Origin: Tetmemena sp. SeJ-2015
Taxonomy: Eukaryota > Ciliophora > Spirotrichea > Sporadotrichida > Oxytrichidae
Direction: 5' to 3'
Length of the DNA stretch: 64,000 nt
Assembly: GCA_027382625.1 (NCBI GenBank)
Contig: JAJKFJ010023880.1
Location: 1-64,000, forward strand
The notes beneath the pieces were generated by a model, which saw nothing but the letters and a program-made list of their open reading frames with translations, did not search any database and was not told the origin of the DNA. The stretch's first letter is position 1. Every line of letters begins with the position of its first letter. A program made the translations under genes and the position numbers. This document shows positions 59,671 through 64,000 of this stretch, piece by piece.

Positions 59671-59984
59671 ACTATGACAAAATAATCCCTTAAATAATTT
59701 AAATAAAAAATTAATAATTTTTTTCTCTGAATAATTTATTGAAAGAAAATATTATATATAATTTTAATTTTCTTATATTTGAAATTAAATGAAAGCAATT
59801 TATTTTAATTTGTTGTGTTGTTTCGATGAAAAAGGAATTTATTAATCAAAAATAAAAATATTTAGATTTGAAATTAAAACTCGAGGCTTAAAATTTGGGA
59901 ATGCTAATTCTTAAATGATTTATAAAGAGGTTATGTAATTTCAGTTTAATAAATTATAAAATAAATGGTGATATGGATAAACTA

Positions 59985-60345
59985 TAAATTTATAAATAGT
60001 GTCTGCAGTAAAATCCTCAAGAGTTAGTATTGACTCTCCAAAGACAGAGAAGCCTGAGCCTGTTCCCCCTATAGCGTCGCTTAATGAAACATTTTTAAAA
60101 GTAGAATTCGAAGAGTCCATCCATATCATATTTCCCGAGTAAGAACTGAGATGAGCATAGATAGAATCAGTTTCCTGAAAATCGCTATTAAATTTAAGCA
60201 ATTTATTAAAAGATATTTGTGATAGTCCAAATATTTCCTTAGCCTCCTCCATTAAAGCAATTCTAATAAGTGTTATTTGAGTTTCGTATGACTCCTTAGG
60301 AATCTGGAAGCACTTTAAAAAGAGGCTAAGAACTGCCTAAAATAT
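59985..60345 (-). CDS. Extracellular beta-helix segment
   Basis: Reads QAVLSLFLKCFQIPKESYET, ALMEEAKEIFGLSQISFNKL, SSYSGNMIWMDSSNSTFKNV and GGTGSGFSVFGESILTLEDF without TGA. The second half has clear beta-helix turns (G-N-M-I-W, G-S-G-F-S-V-F). Confidence 0.8.
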
Positions 60346-60364
60346 AAATTGGGCCGCTGTTTAC

Positions 60365-60520
60365 ACTCAGATCATCTTATTTTTTAATTAAATCTGACAA
60401 TTAGTCGAACCCTCTTGGACTTAGTTCGCATTAAAACAAACTATTGGTGATATTCAGCTGTAAAACGGGCAGTTAGCTGTACAGTAGCTTGGATTATAAT
60501 TAAAATTGTCAGAAGCCAAT
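60365..60520 (-). CDS. Cys-containing extracellular segment
   Basis: Reads SDNFNYNPSYCTANCPFYS, a TGA, then ISPIVCFNANQVQEGSTNC. A 7-bp direct repeat (AGCTGTA, 60457-60463 and 60476-60482) could mark a 19-bp IES, but the excised frame looks no better, so this junction is open. Confidence 0.45.
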
Positions 60521-60660
60521 TAAATTATAAAACTATCAGAAAATTAAGTATAAAGGTTTAATTTAAACTTCAAAGAGTACTTATATTATAAAATGCAATA
60601 AATTATTAGCCTATTTTTTCCCTTAAATAAATAATTGCACCTAGATAAATTAATTGTTCA

Positions 60661-61075
60661 ATACTAGGACAAATAAGAGGTCGAGAGATAAATTCCTTAA
60701 ATTTGAATATTGTCCAATTGAATATAACCCCTACCGCTTTGACTATAAATAATATAGTCATAAGGTTTAGAAAGCAAAAGTATGTTCTCTCCTGAGCCAG
60801 AAGCAACTTGAACATTGAGATTTTAAACTGATAACTGCAGATAATTAGACTGATCTTAAATTACTCCTGCTTGACCATAAAGCGTTAAAAAGGTTGCATT
60901 AGATTATATATTAATTTTAGAGCTGCCTTGGAGACTTATATTGGAATAAATTGAACTATAGGTGTTCACAAATAATCCATAGTTATAGCTTGTGATGTAG
61001 TCAAGATTAAAGCCATATGATCTAACTGTGTTTTATTCTCCTCTCATTTCAAAAATACCTAGTCCTTTTAATTGC
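60661..61075 (-). CDS. Long extracellular beta-helix segment
   Basis: About 138 codons without TGA: LKGLGIFEMRGEQNTVRSYG, NLDYITSYNYGLFVNTYSSI, YSNISLQGSSKINIQSNATF and SGSGENILLLSKPYDYIIYS. Strand-turn periodicity with many Asn/Ser/Gly. The 69-aa ATG frame at 60606-60815 on the same strand is a shadow. Confidence 0.8.
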
Positions 61076-61079
61076 ATGC

Positions 61080-62520
61080 AAATACAATTAATTTGTTAAG
61101 CATGCTTGAAAAGGTTGTCTAGTTATTCCTTAAAATAAATTTGAATAAGTATTTCTGTTTTATTGAACAATTTATTAGGGATTATTTTTAAATATTTTCC
61201 TCGATAAACTGTACAAATTAATTTTTGAAATCTTAAAATATATTTATTTGAAGAGTTTATAAATTGAAAATAATATTGCTAAATTCTTTTCAGCATTCTT
61301 TTGAATTTATTTTAGCATAGATAGGAAAAATGAATCTGCTTTACGAACAAGTATCTATTTTTCAATTTATAAAGCTCCGTAATTGGTCGAAGAAAACATA
61401 GACTTTTCAATTTATATAAATTAAAATCATATAATCTGTGTTGCAAGAAGGCTAAAATTATTAAATTAGATAGTTAGTTAGACATTTTTATTTTAAACTT
61501 TAGAAAGTGAATTTATACTAGCAGAGAGCTATTTTACTCATCTAGTCTTAAATTTAATTTTTTTTAAACCCTTTAAAATCAATTAAAAATAAATTTATAT
61601 TTTTTTTGAATCTGACAAATTTTGTAATAAAATATAAATTATATTTTTTAAATTCTTAATTACAATTAAAAATTGCATTTGAGGATAATATTGCTAGATG
61701 ATGATTGAAATATAAGCGATATATTTTTAAAATAATTTTTTTATTAAAGCAATATAGAGATTGTTGACTCAAGCCTGCATGCTAAAACAACTGCCTAATT
61801 CTACTTCTTGTTATTATAGAAAAGATAAAATTAGATTATTGAGAGCATGCAAAAAATAATAAACATAAATATTCTTAAAAAATGTGTGATAAAATTAATT
61901 AATTAATTTACTGCTGGAGTTAGTAAGGATGAGGGTAGACTCATTTAGAATGCTAAAATTGAAGAGAAACTTTTAGCAAAAAGCATTTTTAATAGCATTC
62001 AAAAGTGCTTATAGTAAATTATAATTAATTATTAAAAATAATTTTCTAAGATTGTCCTTATTTATCGGGATGGATCCCTTTAAAGTCCTGAATGTTTAGC
62101 TTCTAGGTACTCGCGAATTTTAACCTGTGTATAATTTATTGATTAAGTGGCCGTTCTGGAGCATGAAGTAGATCTTGTAGTAGCCATATAAATTAAATAC
62201 ACTCTAAGTAAAAGCAATAAATTAATCTACAAGTACTCAAACTAAATATATTTTTAACAAAAATTAATCCACGATTTTCTATTTCTGTTTTTGCAATATT
62301 AGATTTCATCAAAGATATTTTTAGGGTTCATAGTTGAATTAATAAGTAATCACTTAGGGCATTAGTATTTGCGTTATTGTACCTACGCAAATAGTAAGCC
62401 CATAACATCAAAGAAGACTGTAGAGACATTCAGCCTCATTAAGGCCGAAAATCCTTGGATTTAAATATCTCAACATTTTTTAGGTAACTTTGTTTATCTT
62501 TATAAATTTAGTAAAAAATA
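61080..62520. other. AT-rich stretch, no clear gene
   Basis: Mostly very AT-rich. A short coding-like piece near 62350-62430 (SSLMLWAYYLRRYNNANTN) may belong to the unidentified segment upstream. Confidence 0.3.
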
Positions 62521-62525
62521 TTCCC

Positions 62526-62860
62526 AAAATTTGGTCTTGTTGAGATAGTTGCAAGATAAAATCTTTTCTACTACTAATTATATTTGAGATACTCCATAGT
62601 GGAAGACGACACCTTTACTTATCATCAAATGGATCATTGTTAGCGTAGCCATAAATATTAACTCCCTTATGAGATATAATGAATATCCAGCAGCTTTCTT
62701 TGGAATCTTCCTCCCCGGATCCCATTTTCGATTTAAACTACTATCTTAGCTTCCTGTAAGCCCTGCTTCTTCTTAGAGAGAATATTTATACCCTTAATCT
62801 TGCCATCAAACTTGAGGAGTAGAGATAATTTTGCATGGGGTGTACAATATTTAAATTATA
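62526..62860 (-). CDS. Unidentified coding segment, frame ambiguous
   Basis: Two overlapping frames look real. One starts MGSGEEDSKESCWIFIISHK (ATG 62725) and runs TGA-free to about 62526 (GVNIYGYANNDPFDDKQRCR). The other reads SLLLKFDGKIKGINILSKKK then EAKIVVQIENGIRGGRFQRK and stops near 62636. An IES joining the two is possible. It does not look like beta-helix; the family is unknown. Confidence 0.45.
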
Positions 62861-62935
62861 TAATTAAAAAATCAAAGGTATTTTAGTATTGAACATTTAT
62901 GATATTTTACTCAGTTGCAAAATAAATATAAAATT

Positions 62936-63046
62936 GCTCTCTATCTAAGAATAGAGGGTGGATTGAAAGAGTTTATGGAACTTATTGAAGCAAAAGCTCC
63001 AAACAAAATTAGATTTGATTATGAACTCATCCCTATCAAAGTATTG
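62936..63046 (-). CDS. Extracellular protein segment
   Basis: Reads GMSSQSNLILFGAFASISSI then NSFNPPSILRQRA, TGA-free, with beta-helix-like strand pattern. It follows the N-terminal segment in protein order. Confidence 0.5.
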
Positions 63047-63139
63047 TTAGTATTTATTATCACTTAGCTAAAATAATTTAAAATTTGTTTAAACTAATTG
63101 CAGACTGCTCTATAAGTTGAATCTCTATAATTAAAAATA

Positions 63140-63592
63140 TAGATTATGCAGTATTAAAACTGAAGAGATCACAGCCAGTTAACTTTAAATTATTTATTTA
63201 CTCTACTGAACTAATCTAAGATTGTGCGAAGTTAAAGTAGAGTGGATTTTAAGTATAATTCCCTGAGCTCAACAGGCATCCATCTCCATAGAGATATTAA
63301 TCGCTACATTCATACTCTCCTCTGCTGAATTTTAATCCTGTTAAATTAGAATTGAAAATTTGGATATAGGATCCATTTTAAATGAGCAGTGGTCTCACGC
63401 AAGAAGAGCACTCGAAGTTCGACACAATAAAATTAATAAACGATTGATAGGTCTGAGAACTGTATTAGGTATTAAATTCTTGAATGTAAGTGGAAAAGAA
63501 ATTAGAGTCCTAATTTTCCTAAACCATTTTGTAGGAAATATTATAAAAAGAGCCAGAAATAGATTAGTATCCAATAGTGGAGATATTTGCAA
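63140..63592 (-). CDS. N-terminal extracellular segment of the beta-helix protein
   Basis: About 150 codons without TGA on the minus strand: QSISGSFYNISYKMVQENQD, FNTQYSSQTYQSFINFIVSN, FECSSCVRPLLIQNGSYIQI, SRGEYECSDQYLYGDGCLLS and NYTQNPLYFNFAQSQISSVE. The paired Cys motifs (ECSSC, ECSD...GDGC) resemble N-terminal modules of ciliate surface proteins. Upstream it runs into a C-run (63595-63604), where the frame is lost. The start codon is not seen and may lie beyond the window. The 100-aa plus-strand frame at 63360-63662 is the shadow of this segment. Confidence 0.75.
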
Positions 63593-64000
63593 TTGGGGGG
63601 GGGACGGAAGTGCACACCCCCCACTTTTTATGATCAAAATTTATGAAAAAACATCGATTTAGGCCAAAATCGCCTAAAAATGCCAAAAAATTAAGAATTT
63701 TTAGCTTTAAAAATTTCCGTGGGGGTCAAAATTTATGATTTCAAATTTTATGAAATAACCTTAAAATTATTTCCGAGCTCTGTTTTATTCATGAATATAA
63801 AGTCTTATGAAGATACTAAAGTAAATATACATATTAATTATGATTCGACCTTCAGTTTTTAAATGTGATTTGGCTGTTTTGTCAAAGTTTTTGTAATCTT
63901 AACTTGAATATTATTTAAAGAAGAATCTGAAAAGTTTAGATATAATAGCCAAGATCACTTTATCTCCAATTACATAAACTTACTGCTGTAAACTCATTGA

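Noticed and set aside
28830..63592. Scrambled (out-of-order or inverted) MDS arrangement.
   Set aside because: All recognisable pieces are on the minus strand and in N-to-C order where order can be judged; no evidence of scrambling seen by eye.
63360..63662. 100-aa plus-strand ORF at the right end.
   Set aside because: It is antisense to a TGA-free, Cys-rich segment of ~150 codons that fits the beta-helix protein.

Overview
The window looks like germline (micronuclear) DNA of a spirotrichous ciliate of the Oxytricha/Stylonychia type. Two observations support this. First, genes only read through if TAA and TAG encode glutamine and TGA is the sole stop (ciliate code, table 6). One histidine-kinase segment (about 22.40-23.31 kb) runs about 300 codons with many in-frame TAA/TAG and no TGA, and its tryptophans are TGG. 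Second, coding segments are cut by short AT-rich inserts bounded by direct repeats of 3-9 bp. Deleting one repeat copy plus the insert restores conserved protein motifs exactly. This is the arrangement of macronuclear-destined segments (MDS), internal eliminated sequences (IES) and pointers. Conventional GT-AG introns are also present. The species assignment is inference.

Layout. 0-4 kb: three minus-strand genes of unknown function, two of them coiled-coil/Gln-rich. 4.25-5.7 kb: a convergent pair, a 139-aa unknown protein (+) and a 171-aa CCT-motif protein (-). Each has three IES whose removal gives an exact reading frame. 6.25-9.2 kb: AT-rich, no recognisable gene. 9.2-10.3 kb: a 307-aa coiled-coil protein (-). 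10.97-16.62 kb: a large Gln-rich, coiled-coil, IQ-motif protein (-). 16.96-24.29 kb: a membrane hybrid histidine kinase (-) with transmembrane helices, a PAS-like region, HisKA, HATPase_c and a C-terminal receiver. A GC-rich, decayed IS630/Tc1-type transposon sits in an IES inside its linker. 24.4-28.8 kb: AT-rich sequence with two small repeat elements.

28.8-63.6 kb: a very expanded locus, all minus strand, encoding one or a few large extracellular proteins. They have parallel beta-helix (G-G-A-I/V) repeats, a Cys-rich juxtamembrane module and several transmembrane helices. Many coding pieces are only 60-250 bp and lie in a sea of AT-rich sequence. That sequence holds at least eight repeat or inverted-repeat elements, including a four-copy MITE-like family that carries a response-regulator-like fragment.

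The pieces appear colinear with the protein (N terminus near 63.6 kb, transmembrane C terminus near 32-29 kb), so I see no clear scrambling. Many MDS boundaries are approximate; only those with a named pointer are exact. I found no rRNA, tRNA, CRISPR array or telomeric C4A4 tract.
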